A DNA stretch of 64,000 nucleotides from Mangifera indica (taxonomy: Eukaryota; Streptophyta; Magnoliopsida; Sapindales; Anacardiaceae), in contig NC_058137.1 in the NCBI RefSeq assembly GCF_011075055.1, positions 14,431,463 to 14,495,462 of the forward strand, written 5' to 3'. The position numbers and the translations under genes were made by a program. Position 1 is the first letter of the stretch, and every line of letters starts with the position of its first letter. Below the pieces are notes generated by a model, which was given only the letters and a program-made list of their open reading frames with translations, searched no databases and had not been told where the DNA came from. Shown here piece by piece: positions 1 to 11,985 of the stretch.

Positions 1-1661
1 CCTGAAATTTTCAAAAGAAGAGAGAGAGCAAGAGTTTGATCATTCGACTTCTGTACAACAATTTTGACAATCATTTTCCAGTGATGTAGATAGAGAAAGA
101 CCAGAGAGAAGGTGAAGAAAGATGATGCAAAACAAGCATGCATGTGCATAAAACCTAGATTCAAGGCATGAAGAAGCAAATACATGAGATGGTTAAGGAA
201 TTACCTACTCTTTCGCTTTTCTTTAACGCTAGGATGATAAAAGGAGCTTCCACTTGCAAGACCTCTAAATGGTCCAAGCCAAAAAACCACCCAAATCAAT
301 GGGCCAGAGAGATGGGAGAAAATGTTGTTTATGTGAGAGAAAATATTTGGTTTAAATGAGCTTAGTTCATGTAAAATGAACTAATGGCCTCCTTTTTATA
401 ATGGTGGCTAATTTGTAATTATGAAATTTTATTTTGGTCCTTTAAATTATTAATTTAAATTATAATCATGAATGTATATCAAGTATATATCTTAGCTACC
501 CTAATTTCATCTCACTAACATTTTAACTTTTAAAATGTTATTGTTGCACTCATATGCTTTATATGATTTTATTTTTTATTATCTTTTAGAAGGTGCTAAC
601 CAACCTCGAATAACTAATCCTTACTTTCAAAAGGTTTAGTTTATTGGGATGGCCCTTTAAGTTCATTGTAGTATAGTCGTGAGTCTTTTTTGGATGATTC
701 GAAAATGTATCCAAAAACTCAACAACTACAATAAACATCTAGCAATATGTCATAACCCCTATACCACGATGAATAAATGCTCCATCAAACCTAATTTCCT
801 CAATCGTACTTTTTATGTAGGTGTTCTCCTTCCATTGTCTAATTCAGATTGATTTCAGGCTCGTGGATCATCAAAGCTCTGATTTTGATTTTATACAAAT
901 CATCGATTGATATATTCGAAACATGTCATCATGAATATCCTTTGTATGACTTACATTATATTATGACAAGAGACTTTGATTTCTAATATTTATCACCATT
1001 CACTCTGGCACTTAGATCCAAGTCAAATTAGCTAATATCTAGAACCTAATACTTTCTAAATTAATGGATCTTATCTCGGTTATCATTCATCTCCGTATAC
1101 AAAAAACATATGACTAATATGGCTTCTAATACGAAATATGGTTAGCCTTGTATTTATACATTATATGAATCACATGCATTCGTATCAATTCTAACCATGA
1201 CATCTCAGGTCAAAGAATTACTTCTTACACTAATATAATCATACAAGAAGTTATTGACTATGATTTAATATTCATATGATTTATCGGTATTGATCATATT
1301 AGAAAAATAGTTCTCTAACTATTAATCCATACTAGTGCTCTAATGACATGATCAGTATCATCACTCGCACTAATATCATCACATGATATTCATTGAAGGC
1401 ATTCAATATGTCTACTATATGATGTTATTACCTGACTAATATCACAATTGTGGGGAATACTTCGATGATTCAATTTATACATCAAGTGAATCATTAAGAT
1501 AGTTCACATACTTATTTTAAATTAATGTAAATAAAAGAAAATAGGTTATGCATATGAATAAAAGAACTATTTCTTTTATTAATAATTTATTGCAAATGTA
1601 TATACAAGATAAAACACCCTAAAATTGACAAAATGAATGATTCCTAGGGCATACACTAACA
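1..1661 (-). repeat. LTR of family A (3' LTR of E1)
   Basis: The upper end is the LTR tip: the minus strand reads TGTTAGTGTATGCCCTAGG from 1661, directly after a polypurine tract. The body aligns along its length with copies at 6405-7643, 18660-20354, 51756-52612, 53164-54750 and 54872-56378. The U5 part near 120-470 matches the 54889-55220 region. The outer end was not located; positions 1-110 match no other copy, so they are either a private part of the LTR or flanking DNA. Confidence 0.8.
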
Positions 1662-1680
1662 AAACTCCCACTTGCATTAA
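1662..1680 (-). other. polypurine tract of E1
   Basis: On the minus strand AAGTGGGAGTTT lies immediately before the TGTTAG LTR tip. This is where plus-strand DNA synthesis would start in a copia element. The same motif occurs in the family A copies at 20355 and 53152. Confidence 0.8.
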
Positions 1681-1684
1681 AGTC

Positions 1685-3185
1685 ATTTGTTGTTGTAGCG
1701 CATATCCATCTTTTCAAGATAATGGTCCAACTACTTCATGTTGTCACCATAGTTAGTAAGTCAACAACATTGTATGCTGATAATGTCTTCTATATTATTT
1801 CTTTCTGGTTTTAACAAATTCTTTCAAAATGTGATTTTTTCACTGAATATGTTTAGACTTCTGGTGTACCTTTGGTTCTTTTACCTATGTAATAACCCCA
1901 ATATTGTCATAGAATATGGTTATCAAATAAGCTATGTTTGGAACCACACAAGTTTAGAAACGAACTTACGCATCTATACAACCTTTTTACTATTTCTGAA
2001 GCAACAATATATTTAGTCTCTATAGTGAAGTTAGTTATGGTTAATTATTTAAAACTCTTCTAACTAACTGCTTCACCATTACATATGAAAATGAACCCTA
2101 ACATAGACTTTTTATCAATAACGTTTGGTTGGAAATTAGAATTTGAGTATGCCTAAATGTTTAACTTTGAACATCTATAACTCAAAACAAAATCCTTAGT
2201 TCTTTTTAAGTACTTGAGGATTGATTTTATAGTTGACCAATGATTTTCCCCTAGGTTAGCCTAATATCTATTCGTAACACTTATGAAAAATATTATATCA
2301 AGTCTTGTAAATAGCATTACATATATGAGTCTACCCATACTTGAAACATAAGGCTCATTATGTCCTTTATATGTTTACAAATATGAAGATCATGAGTGAA
2401 GACTAAAAATCCTCTTTTTGAGTTCTCCATATTGAACCTTTTCAACAACTTTTCTATATACAATTTTTGAAATAATCCAATTATCATTTTCGTTCTATCT
2501 CTATAGATATGAATTCCAATGACATAGGTCTTACCTTCTAAGTTTTTCATTAAGAAGGTTTTGGATAATCAAATTTTAATCTCATTTATCATGTCAATGT
2601 TATTACTTATCAAAACCATGTCATCTATATATAATATGAGAAATGCAATGGCATGATCCTTAACTCATTTGTAGTACAAGGTTCATCTGGATTCTTTTTG
2701 AAATCAAATGATTTGATTGTTTCATCGAACCGAATGTTTCAACTTCTGAAAGCTTGCTTCAATCTATAAATAGGTCGACACAATTTACATACCTTATGTC
2801 TTTTAGTAGTGAATACAAAACTTATGAGTTATTGCATAAATATGTTTTCCTTAATGAATCTATTAAGGAACGTTGTCTTGACATTCATCTGCCAAATTTC
2901 ATAATCATGGTATGCTATGATAGTTAGCATTATTTGAATGGATTTAATCATAACTATAGGCGAAAAGGTTTTCTCATAATCCAACTTTGGTTTTTGAGTA
3001 TAACGTTTTGCTAGTAACTGAGGTTTATAGGTCTCCACTTGTCCATCCTTGTCAGTCTTTCTCTTAAAAACCCATTTACAATTTATAGGAATAATTCCTT
3101 CAGGTCAATCAACAAACATCCATACTTGATTAGCATGCATAGATTCTATTTTAGAATTCATAACTTTTAACTATTTACCTGAATT
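1685..3185 (-). pseudogene. E1 RT and RNase H remnant (copia pol)
   Basis: Minus-strand pieces in several frames make up the C-terminal half of a copia polyprotein. The RT N-terminal part is at 2829-3038 (KTFSPIVMIKSIQIML, then the D-V-K-TFLN core). The catalytic box reads as YIDD near 2605-2625, with the metal-binding aspartates kept. The palm/thumb part is at 2317-2550 (YVIGIHIYRDR, IEKLLKRFNMENSKRG). RNase H follows at about 1690-2110 and runs into the polypurine tract. Stops and frameshifts occur between the pieces, so no RT could be made. The nearest relative in the window is E2 (20372-21762). Confidence 0.85.
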
Positions 3186-3449
3186 AGTATCCAATATAGC
3201 TTCCTCATAACTTGTAAGAGTATCACCATGATTTATTTCTCCCACTAAGTAAGATTCAAACTCCTACTCTTGAAGAAATTTGTTTCTTTTAAGAGGTTTA
3301 GATACCTTAGAAGATTTTTGTGTTAGAACTGTAGTATTTGGTATTAAAGTTCACTAAGTGGGTGATCCAATCTCAATAACATTGGTATGAGGCTCTTTTG
3401 ATTCTTCCTTGAGCTTAAGGTTTCTTCTTGTACCATATTCTTCCAAGAA

Positions 3450-4560
3450 TTCTCTTTCATGAAAGTGTGTATTTCTACTGATCATTATTCTTTGATCAAT
3501 CGAGAAGTAAATGTAATATCATAAACTATCTTTAAAATACCCTATGAATCGACCATTTTCTAATTTAACATCTAGTTTATATGTTTTAGTTACTTTAACA
3601 AAAGTTAGACATCCCCAAATTTTCAAATAATTAAGATTTAGGTGTTTTGAATATCACAACTCATATGGTGTTATTTGGATAGATTTTGACGGTACCATAT
3701 TCAAGATATGCACAGTATTTTGGAGGTATATCCCTACAATGACATTGACAAGTCCATAAAACGTACCATTGATCATGTCATATCCAATAAGGTACAATTC
3801 CTCCTTTTAGATTCACCGTTATGTTGAGGTGTATATGGTGGAGTCATTTGGGAAATTATTCCGTTATGTTGAGGTGTATATGGTGGAGTCCTTCAAGATT
3901 TCTTAAAATTTTGTACTCAAGTGTTCTCCTTCATGATTTGATCATAGAATTAATACTCTTTTCAATTTATTTTTCTACTTCATTATTTAATTCTTTGAAC
4001 TTTTCAAAGGATTCTAATTTGTATTTCATTAAATACAGATACTCGTACTGAGAATAATTATCAGTGAAGGTAATGAAGTAATGAAAGCCTCCCCAAACCA
4101 TATTATTAAATGGCCTACATACATCTGTATGTGTTAATTTTAGTAATCCTTTAGCACGTTCCGCTTTACTTTTAAAATGAGATTTGGTCATCCTACCGTG
4201 AAGACATGATTCATATGTCAGATAAAGTTCTAAAGCAAATGAACTTAAAAGCTCTCTTTCTCTAAGTTAAATCCATTTTTTTCCTCTTATGTGACCTAAA
4301 CTATGATATCATAAAATCTTGAGGTTTGTCTCAGTTTGAATTCTTTTATCAGTAACATAATTTATTGTATGATAATCATTTAATTCCAATGCATACAAAT
4401 CATTTGTAATTACAACTTTGTTTACTAAAACATTTTCAGAAAATATTGAGCATTCATTTCCATTAAACTGGATATTGTAACCAAGTTTACATACTACAAA
4501 AATGGAAATAATGTTTCTAGTGGCTTTTATAAAATACAGAACTTTATACAATCTTTAAAT
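3450..4560 (-). pseudogene. E1 integrase and pre-integrase remnant
   Basis: The open piece 3967-4191 carries the copia integrase core start: MTKSHF, LTHTDVC with the first catalytic Asp, and YFITFTDNYSQYEY. The upstream piece 4309-4551 is the pre-integrase/zinc-binding region of this family (RNIISIFVVCKLGY, LYALELND). Further downstream the region around the third catalytic residue (TPQHNG context) holds a 45-bp in-frame tandem duplication at 3816-3890. Integrase would insert element DNA into the genome; this copy is broken by stops and shifts. Confidence 0.8.
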
Positions 4561-4779
4561 ATGCCTCGATAGTAGTTGTATGTGGCAAGTCATGGCCTCA
4601 GCTGCAACTTTTACCCTATTCATCATCTTCAAAATGATCTTGCCACGTGACAAAACATAACTATTTTGTAGCGTCTACACAGAAACACATACTTGAGATG
4701 TAGCTATTGAATCTATAATCCAGGAATGATTATCTGAATCCAAACTTAATTTGAATCCAATAACTTGACAATAGATTAT

Positions 4780-5625
4780 ACTTTCTTTATTCTTCTTAAG
4801 ACTCTTTAAATATTGAGGATAATTCATCTTCTAATATCCATCTTATTGACATTGGAAACACTTCTCTTTTGCCTTTGCCTTTTCTACCTTTGTGGCATCC
4901 TTTTTAAAATTTTCGTTTTTAAGTCTAACATTTTAGCCTTTATTCTGTTGTTTTTTGGCCTTTTATTTACCTTACTGGTAGAAGCCATATGACACCCACA
5001 TGTCTTGAATCTTTCTTCCCTTATTTGTAAAATTCTTGAAGCTCATTAAACAACTTGAAAAGTGTTCCCTCTATTCAGTTTAGATTGTAGTTAGTTATAA
5101 ATAGTTTATAACTTGGTATGAGGATTACAAAATCAAATTCACTTTGATGTGGTTTGGTAGAACCATGCCTTATATGTCCAATTGCCTAATTTCGTTGATC
5201 ATTTTTATGACATGGTCAATTGAGGGCAATCCTTCCTTAAGTCTTGTGCTAAAGAGCAAAACACATAACTCATACTCTACCACTCTTGAGTTTTCACTAT
5301 ATAAATTTTGTAGAGCAGTGAGGATATCATATGCAGTTGAAACATTTTCGTGTTTGGTTTGAAGCTCCTTATTCAATGAGGCTAACATTAGCCTCGAGCT
5401 CTCTTATTATCCTCAACCCATGCTTCAAACATCTTACATTCCTCGTTGAAGGCATTTGGAGTTATGTTAATGAGAAGCAGTGCTTCCCAGACGTAGGCAA
5501 TTTTCTCTAAGTCTAAAACTATTAAAAGATTTTTTAACCAATCTTGAAATTTGGTCTAGTTAAAATGTTATTGTCCATTATTTTTAAGAGCACGTTGTTG
5601 GCCATTTTCAATTTTATCACAACTG
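4780..5625 (-). pseudogene. E1 gag remnant (UBN2-type copia Gag)
   Basis: The coding sense starts near 5607-5620 with a MANN-type N-terminus and runs down to a CCHC zinc-knuckle region near 4790-4870 (KCFQC followed by a damaged remainder). The open piece 5170-5388 holds the typical capsid motif of copia UBN2-type Gag (MLASLNKELQ, LYSENSRVVEYEL, DHVIKMINEIRQL). Gag forms the virus-like particle. Stops precede and follow the open piece. Two knuckle positions are lost, so RNA binding would also be impaired. Confidence 0.8.
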
Positions 5626-6404
5626 ATTTAGAAAATATTGCAAAGAAAAATTAGTTTTTATTAGTAACTAGTGTATATGAATTTAAACCTTTTTATTGCA
5701 CAATCTCATTAACTCTTACTATTTTGTTCAAATCTCATATTCTTTTAGACAAAATCTAGAAATTCAATTAGATTAAATTTCTAGTGGGGAATCAAATTCT
5801 TATTAAACTTAATTAACCTTACATAATAGAAATATTGGTTAATTAAATTTAATAAATAGGAAACCCTTTTCGTTTATATCCTTATGTAAGACTCGATTCA
5901 TTTTCCATGCCCTTCGTTTCGGATACCTCATACAATAGAAATCTTAGTACCCTCAACTAGTTAAATCTGAACCATCATGCTTTCCTAAAATGATAATTTT
6001 TATCATGTCCTCTTCTAATTTGGTCATGATAAAAACAACCATCCAAGAATAAGATAAACTTAATTTCATGACATAAATTTTGCATCCCTCATATAATAGA
6101 AATCTTGGGATATTAAAATTTATATTAAAGAATTTAATTATCCCATAATAGGAGGTATTGATTTAATAATTTTAATTAGGGAGATTTAGGTTTAACTTAT
6201 ATTTAATTAAGTTCATTTTAGCATAACATACATACATCTCATATATGTATAATATAAAACATGGTGGGATGATCATGGGATTTTCAAAAATACATCCTAG
6301 TGGTAAACTATTTTCCTAAGTCTATATCTTCATTCAAATCACCTTTTGAATCACCTTCATGACCTTGTCCAATCACTCTGATTACATATGAAACTTAGGC
6401 ACAA
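5626..6404 (-). other. E1 untranslated leader between 5' LTR and gag
   Basis: This is very AT-rich sequence without open frames. A motif close to AATAGAAATCTTGG recurs at about 5825-5838, 5931-5946 and 6094-6108. No clear primer binding site is left at the LTR edge. The leader is not shared with the other family A LTR copies, whose U5 continues differently, so the 5' LTR of E1 may be truncated in U5. Confidence 0.5.
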
Positions 6405-7643
6405 ACTTAATTCTCATTTCGCCTAACAAATTCTCAATTTGTTAACTTGTCATGCATATATATCAATTATATACGTTAGGTATCCTAGTTTCATCTCACC
6501 AACATTTTAACCTTTAAAATGTTATCTTTGCCTCTCATATAACATTTATATGAATATTATTATCTTTCAGAAAGTGCTAGCCAACCCTGAATAATTAATC
6601 CTCACTCTTAAAAGCTTGGTTTAATGGTGTGACCCTTTAGGTTCACCATAGCATAGTTGTGAGTCTCCTTTCAGATGATCCCAAAGGCATTCGAAGATCC
6701 AATGACTATGGTAAACATCTAGTAATGTGCCATAGCCCTTAAACCACGAATAAGAAATGCTTCATCGAACCTAATATCCTAAATCGTACATTTCAAATAG
6801 GTAATATCTTTCCGTTGTCAAATCCAAATCGATTTTGGACTCAAAGATTGTCAAAGCCCTAATTCCATTTCTATACAAATTGTCAATTCAAATATTTGGA
6901 ACTCATCATTACAAACATCCTTTATATGACTTACATTATATTTTGGTCAAAGATTCGATTTCTAATATTTATGAACATTCACTTCGAAACTTAGATTTGG
7001 GTTGAATTAACAAATATTTAGAACCTAATACTTTTCAAACCAATATATCTCATCTTGAGCATCATTCTTCTCCATATACAAATAACACATGACCAATATG
7101 GGTTTGTCCTATGAGATGTGATTAACCTCATATATATACATCATACGAATCATATATGTATGCATTAGATCTAACCATGATGTCTCAGGTCAAAGGATTA
7201 CTTCGTACATTAGTATGATCTTATGATAAGTCATCGACTATAATTTGATGACTATATGACTTATTGTTATTTGGTCATGTTTAAAAAACAGTTCTCTAAT
7301 TGTTAATCTATAACAATACAATAATGACGTGACTATTATCATCATCACCTGCACTAATGTAATCTTATGACATACAACAGAGGTATTCGATATGTCTACT
7401 ATGTAATATAATTGTCTAACTTATGTCACATTCGTAGGGAACAATTTGATGACTTAATTTGTATATTGAGTGAGTCATTCAGATAGTTACATACATACTT
7501 TATATCATCACAAATAAAAGAAATAACTTGTGCATATGAACAAAAAGACTAATTCTTTATGAATAATTCACATAAATGTACATATAAGATTAAAATGCCC
7601 TCATAACTAACAACACAAATGGTTCCTAAGATATACACTAACA
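6405..7643 (-). repeat. LTR of family A (5' LTR of E1)
   Basis: It aligns with 440-1661 along its length and ends at 7643 with the TGTTAGTGTATATC tip on the minus strand. It is visibly diverged from the 3' LTR, which points to an old insertion. The U5 end is uncertain (set where similarity with the other LTRs fades, near 6405). Confidence 0.75.
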
Positions 7644-7918
7644 ATTGGTTGACGAAAGGATTGAATTGCATGAAAATATGATGTTGTAAAAATTTAAAAG
7701 ATGCCCATGACACTTTATCGTTTAGGTGGTCATGATGTTTTGCTAGAAGCCAAACCTGGTCTATTATGAATTTAATTTAAATTCAGATATTATCGGCTTG
7801 ATAGAGAGCTTATGGGTCACAGACATATAGAGGTTAATTCGAACATAAAGATGAGGATTATTTGATGATAATCTTGGTTTTTAGGGAAAGAGAGAACTGG
7901 TTGACCTTGTTTTGACCA
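7644..7918 (+). repeat. LTR fragment of family B (middle section)
   Basis: It matches the family B LTR at 10814-11100 (ATTGGTTGAC, the AAAAGATG stretch, the GATAGAGAGCTTATGG stretch, the GTTGACC-GACCAAG end). It begins exactly at the E1 LTR tip, so it is the right-hand flank of the E1 insertion, and it stops abruptly where antisense integrase begins. Confidence 0.75.
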
Positions 7919-8918
7919 AGATACACTTTTTGAACTTAACATTCAGTTTATTTGAAGGCTATTTCTTAACATAAGCTTTGCAGCCCCAAATCCTCAAGTA
8001 TTCTAGATCGAGCTTTTGTCAATCCATAACTCATATGGAATTTTATCCACAGATTTAGATAAGACATGGTTTAGTGTATAGGTAGTAGTCTCTAGGGTAT
8101 TTTCCTAGAAAGACATAGGTAGATTAGTAAAACTTATCATAGACTTGACCATTTGCATTAAGGTCCTTTTCCTTTATTTAGATACACCATTATGTTATAG
8201 TGTACTTGGAGGAGTGAGTTGATAGACTATCCCATGTTCCTTCAGGTATCCACTAAATTTAGCACTTAGGTATTCACCTTCTCTATCACTTCGAAGGATT
8301 TTAATTTTTTCCTAAGTTGCTATTCTACTTTAGTCTTGAATTCTTTAAATTTGTTAAAGCATTCAGACTTGTCTTTCAACAAAAAACACATAGCCATATT
8401 TATTGAGGTCATTAGTGAATGTGGTCAAATAGGTTTCCCCATATCTAGTATGCATTGTCATAGGTGCGTACATATTGTTGTGAATGATCTCTAACAGTTC
8501 AATTGCCCTTTCATTATGTCTAGTGAATGGTGCTTTGATTATCTTATCCAATAGGCATGATTCACATTCACCATAAGATTGGAAGTCAAATAATTGCAAG
8601 ACTTTTTATTCAAGAAGTTTTGATATGCGTTTCGATCCTATATGACCTAGCTTGCAATGCCATAGATATGTGGTATTTAGTTTGTTTGTTTTCAAATGTC
8701 TATTATTTTGCACATTAAGAATTTTATTATCTAGTTTTAGAATGTACAAACCATTATGCAAATCAGTCGTTCCATAAAGAATATTATTAACGCTAATGGT
8801 TATAGTTCCACCAATAATAAAAAATGAATATCCTTCCTTATCTAAAACAGACACAAAAATTAAATTTTCAAAAACAAACAAAACATAATAACAATTATTT
8901 AATTCTAAAATAAGCATA
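7919..8918 (-). pseudogene. copia family B integrase fragment
   Basis: The minus strand encodes the pre-integrase region (8606-8917: ELNNCYYVLFVFENLIFVSV, then WHCKLGHIGSKRI with the His pair of the HHCC finger) and the integrase core start (8363-8599: CESCLLDK with the Cys pair, TPF-like box, EIIHNNM where the first catalytic Asp is replaced by Asn). The C-terminal piece down to 7919 is eroded. Both ends are abrupt: at 8919 a plus-strand family B LTR starts, and at 7918 a family B LTR fragment ends. No gag or RT accompanies it. Confidence 0.8.
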
Positions 8919-8992
8919 TGTTAGGGTAAATGCCCCAAAACCAATTGATTTAGCATTTACAATTGCAATTTTACATTTCATTAATTAATAAA

Positions 8993-9796
8993 GGCCAAAA
9001 GACTTATTCCACCTGAAATTATGTTGATTTCCCAAGTTTCCCCTCGTTAACTTTGAAAATCCCATTTACCTACCTATGAATGGTTAAACTTTACTAAGTC
9101 TGTTAGTTATATCATTTCCCTCCCCCCCCCCCTTAAAACCTAAAAACTAACAATTTTCCCACAACCTAAGTTTTCAAAAATAACATTTCCTCCTAGGGTT
9201 TCCAAACTTTTAGATTGAATTTTTTGGCGATGACCAACAATCTCCAGGCAACGTTTCTTTCTCTCTAGCATCTTTTCCTTTCAGTCATGCTCTTTCTCGT
9301 CTTCTTCGATATCTTCATCGATGAAGATGACTCATGTTTATCGAGACAAAGATGAGTCATTTTTGTCTTAATGTAGATGAACTGTTTTCATCTCTGATAA
9401 AGACAAATCATCTTTGTCCAGAAACAAAGACATCGAGAAAGACTGAAAGAGCATGGTCAGAAGGAGGAGACACTAGAAAGGAAGGGATGTTGCCTAGAGA
9501 TCATCAATTATAATCAAAAAATTCAAATTTGAAAGTTTAAAAACCCTAGAGGGGAAAATGTTATTTTTGAAAACTTAGGTTAGGGAAAATTATTAGTTTT
9601 TAAGGTTTAAGGGGGGAAATAAAATCAATTTTAAGTTTATTTTTAATATTATAGATAAAATAATGATTTTATCCTGTAAACTGTTAATTTTAACCGTCTG
9701 TGGGTTGGTAAATGAGATTTTCAAAGTTAATAGAGAGAAACTTGAGAAATCAACATACTTTGGGAGGAGGGGGGGGGGGGAATTAGTATTTTGGCC
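8993..9796. mobile_element. foldback / long-TIR DNA transposon, copy 1 (Mutator-like by target duplication)
   Basis: The 804-bp element starts GGCCAAAAGACTTATTCC and ends GTATTTTGGCC. It is flanked by a perfect 9-bp target duplication ATTAATAAA (8984-8992 and 9797-9805). Nearly the whole element is an inverted repeat: the left arm has a C11 run (9122-9132) mirrored by G12 (9769-9780), and a CCTAGGGTTT block is mirrored by AAACCCTAGAG. The centre holds repeated GACAAAGATGA/TCATCTTTGTC hairpins. It interrupts a family B LTR whose undisrupted sequence is seen at 27825-27850. No transposase is present. The 9-bp duplication and long arms fit non-autonomous Mutator-like elements (inference). Confidence 0.85.
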
Positions 9797-10204
9797 ATTA
9801 ATAAATGATCTAATTGTTATTCAATTCACATATGTCCTTTTATATGAGTGTGCAAATAATATACCCTCAGAATGATAGAGCTATGATAAGGGAATCAAAC
9901 AACTAATTGTGGGAATCTATGCACAATTTAAGTGGTCATTCTAGAAACGTCTGTAGTCCCAACCTTCCAATGTACAAGAACACATGTAATGATGATGAGA
10001 TTATTATAATATTAAGCGACTTTACCAAAATGTGATGACAATTCTCATATGTTGAAGTTGTTCATATATAGCTTAGTGTAACACATGCATGCATATCGTA
10101 AACGTGTTCATCGGACTGATCTCATTAGAGGATATCTATATAGATGGTTACTCCAGTGTCAATGGAACAAATCCTCTGAACACCATAGGTGCATATAATC
10201 TTTT

Positions 10205-10762
10205 GAGTTGAGGTCACCAAACTATTTCGTGTAAGGATTGGTATAGTTTGACTCTATCCAATATAGTATTGTAACTAGAGTATCATAAAGGTAGTGAACA
10301 ACCATATCATGAGATATATGAAGGCTATAATTGATCACTAAAGGATTCGTTACTCTTGAGCACAAAAAAAGATATCTCACATGAGAATACTAAATAACAT
10401 TCATGACTGCTTGAATTTGTGGCCATAGTAGGATAAGGTTGTAGTCTAATCTATGTAACTCATTGATGTGTATTAGTTCATATGAGTTAAGGTCACCAAA
10501 TTGTTTTGTGTAAGGATTGGTATGGTTTGAATTTATTAAACATACTATTGTAACTAGGGTATCATAAAGGTAATGAACGACTATATCATGAGATACATAA
10601 AGGCTATGATTGATCAATAAAGGTTTCATTACTCTTGAGTACAAAAGAAGATATCTCATATGAGAATATTAAATAACATTCATAACTACTTGAATTTGCA
10701 GCCACAATGGGATAAGGTTGTAGTCTAATCTGTGTAAGTCATTGATGTGTGTTAGTTCATAT
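10205..10762 (+). repeat. 279-bp tandem duplication inside a family B LTR
   Basis: The unit starting GAGTTGAGGTCACCAAA at 10205 is repeated from 10484, with many substitutions between the two units. Other family B LTRs (27750-29413, 34322-35495) have the segment once. The duplication is therefore private to this LTR, or at least to its subfamily. Confidence 0.85.
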
Positions 10763-11150
10763 CGAGGAACTACTAAGATAAACATATTTTGATGTCTCAA
10801 CCTCGAGAGATATTGGTTGACAAAATAATTGAATTACATGTAACTATAATGTTGTAAAAGCTTAAGAGATGTCCGTTGACACTCTATCGTTCAGATGGTT
10901 ATGATGCTTTGCTAGAGGACAATCTTGGTCTATGTCTAAATTTAACTAGAATTTAGATACTATCGATTTGATAGAAAGCTTATGCATCACACATACATAA
11001 GGTTTAATACAAACCTAGAGGCAAGGATCGTTTGGTGACACTCTTGGTGTTTAGGAACAGAAAGAACTCTATTAACCATACTTTGATCAAGTTTGACTTG
11101 GTGTATATAATGCCATTTGGCACTATGAAAAATTAATATGCATGGCACAG

Positions 11151-11169
11151 TTGGACAAGTCTTGTCCAA
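11151..11169. promoter_or_regulatory. 19-bp palindrome in the family B LTR
   Basis: TTGGACAAGTCTTGTCCAA is a perfect inverted repeat around a single central base. The core recurs at the same LTR position at 12796-12812, near 28840-28858 and near 34968-34985, which suggests it is a fixed feature of the family B LTR. Function is unknown; a dimer-binding site or an RNA hairpin are both possible. Confidence 0.6.
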
Positions 11170-11748
11170 GCATGCAATGTATGTTTCATGCCAGGTGGTG
11201 CACCTTAGTGTCCACTTGTGCATGATTTAAAGTGTGCCAAGTGGCACATAAGTAAATCACTTGTGCATGCATGTTGATGATGTCTAGTATAAGTTAAACT
11301 CTTGTTGAACTTAGACACCTACATATAATTATAAAACAAAGTGTGAATTAGTTGAACACAATAATCTCAAATATAGAATTCATATACAAAAAATCAGAAA
11401 CCTGAGTCACTGGGGTTTTGTGAATTCTTTCTTTAATGAAAACATTCTCATCTAACACATAAAAGCCCTAGTAGCCTTCTTTCTGAACAACCTCCCATAT
11501 TCATGTTTTATGTGGATACTAGGGTGTCACCTCACAAAAGTTGGATAACATTTATTTCCTTGCCACATAAAAACTTAAAAGAGCCACCAATGCAAGTATA
11601 AACCTTAAAAACACCCTATGGTTGTTTCTACATGTTCATGTCAAATATGTATTAAAACAGGTATCCTGGTCACGGTTTTATGATTGTTTGTTTTTTTTAA
11701 TTTTTAATTTTGCTTTACTATCGGTTATCAATGCTTTAAAACCCTATA

Positions 11749-11985
11749 GTGGTATGAGAGCCACCGTTTAGCCATATTTTCATGAAAAATTATGCGTTTT
11801 TTTTTTTATTATTGTACCTATTGTTGCATGTAATTAAATTAATCAAAACCTTAAAATTGGTAAAGATAATTTGCAATCGTGTTGTTGCATCATTTGTAAA
11901 GTTTCATAAACAATATAAATATGTGTAAATTATTGAGTGATGTTCTCTGATTATTTTGTTTGAGTTCTATTATTTTTATAAGTTG
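11749..11985 (+). other. primer binding site and start of family B leader
   Basis: GTGGTATGAGAGCCACC (11749-11765) is a near match to the plant copia primer binding site TGGTATCAGAGCC, complementary to initiator tRNA-Met. The following leader (GCATGTAATTAAATTAATC, TTGAGTGATGTTCTCTGATT) is shared with 29414-29650. It ends abruptly near 11985 in another LTR fragment, so the coding interior has been deleted. Confidence 0.75.

Larger units (their letters stand above)
1..7643 (-). mobile_element. E1: Ty1/copia family A element, both LTRs and gag to RNase H present, decayed
   Basis: Read on the minus strand, the element has a 5' LTR at the high-coordinate end (about 6405-7643), a leader, gag, protease/integrase, RT, RNase H, a polypurine tract and a 3' LTR that probably runs off the left window edge. 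The domain order integrase before RT is the Ty1/copia order. All frames are broken by stops and shifts, so it cannot encode its own proteins. The right flank (7644 onward) is family B LTR sequence starting attgg, so E1 appears to have inserted into a family B LTR; the left flank is outside the window, so the target duplication cannot be checked. Confidence 0.85.
8919..11748 (+). repeat. LTR of family B (5' LTR of a truncated element)
   Basis: It starts with TGTTAGGGTAAATGCCCC at 8919, ends with ACCCTATA at 11748, and is followed at once by a primer-binding-like GTGGTATGAGAGCC. After subtracting the foldback insertion (8993-9796 plus 9 bp) and one 279-bp duplicate unit, its length is close to the other family B LTRs (about 1.75 kb). 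The left flank is the antisense integrase fragment, so the element seems to have inserted there. Confidence 0.8.

Noticed and set aside
9160..9580. CCTAGGGTTT / AAACCCTAG as telomere-like repeats
   Set aside because: Single occurrences in the arms of the foldback elements, not arrays of TTTAGGG.
10205..10762. CRISPR-like or satellite direct repeats (also 30334-31287)
   Set aside because: Only two long adjacent units without spacers, in plant LTR or leader sequence; these are tandem duplications.
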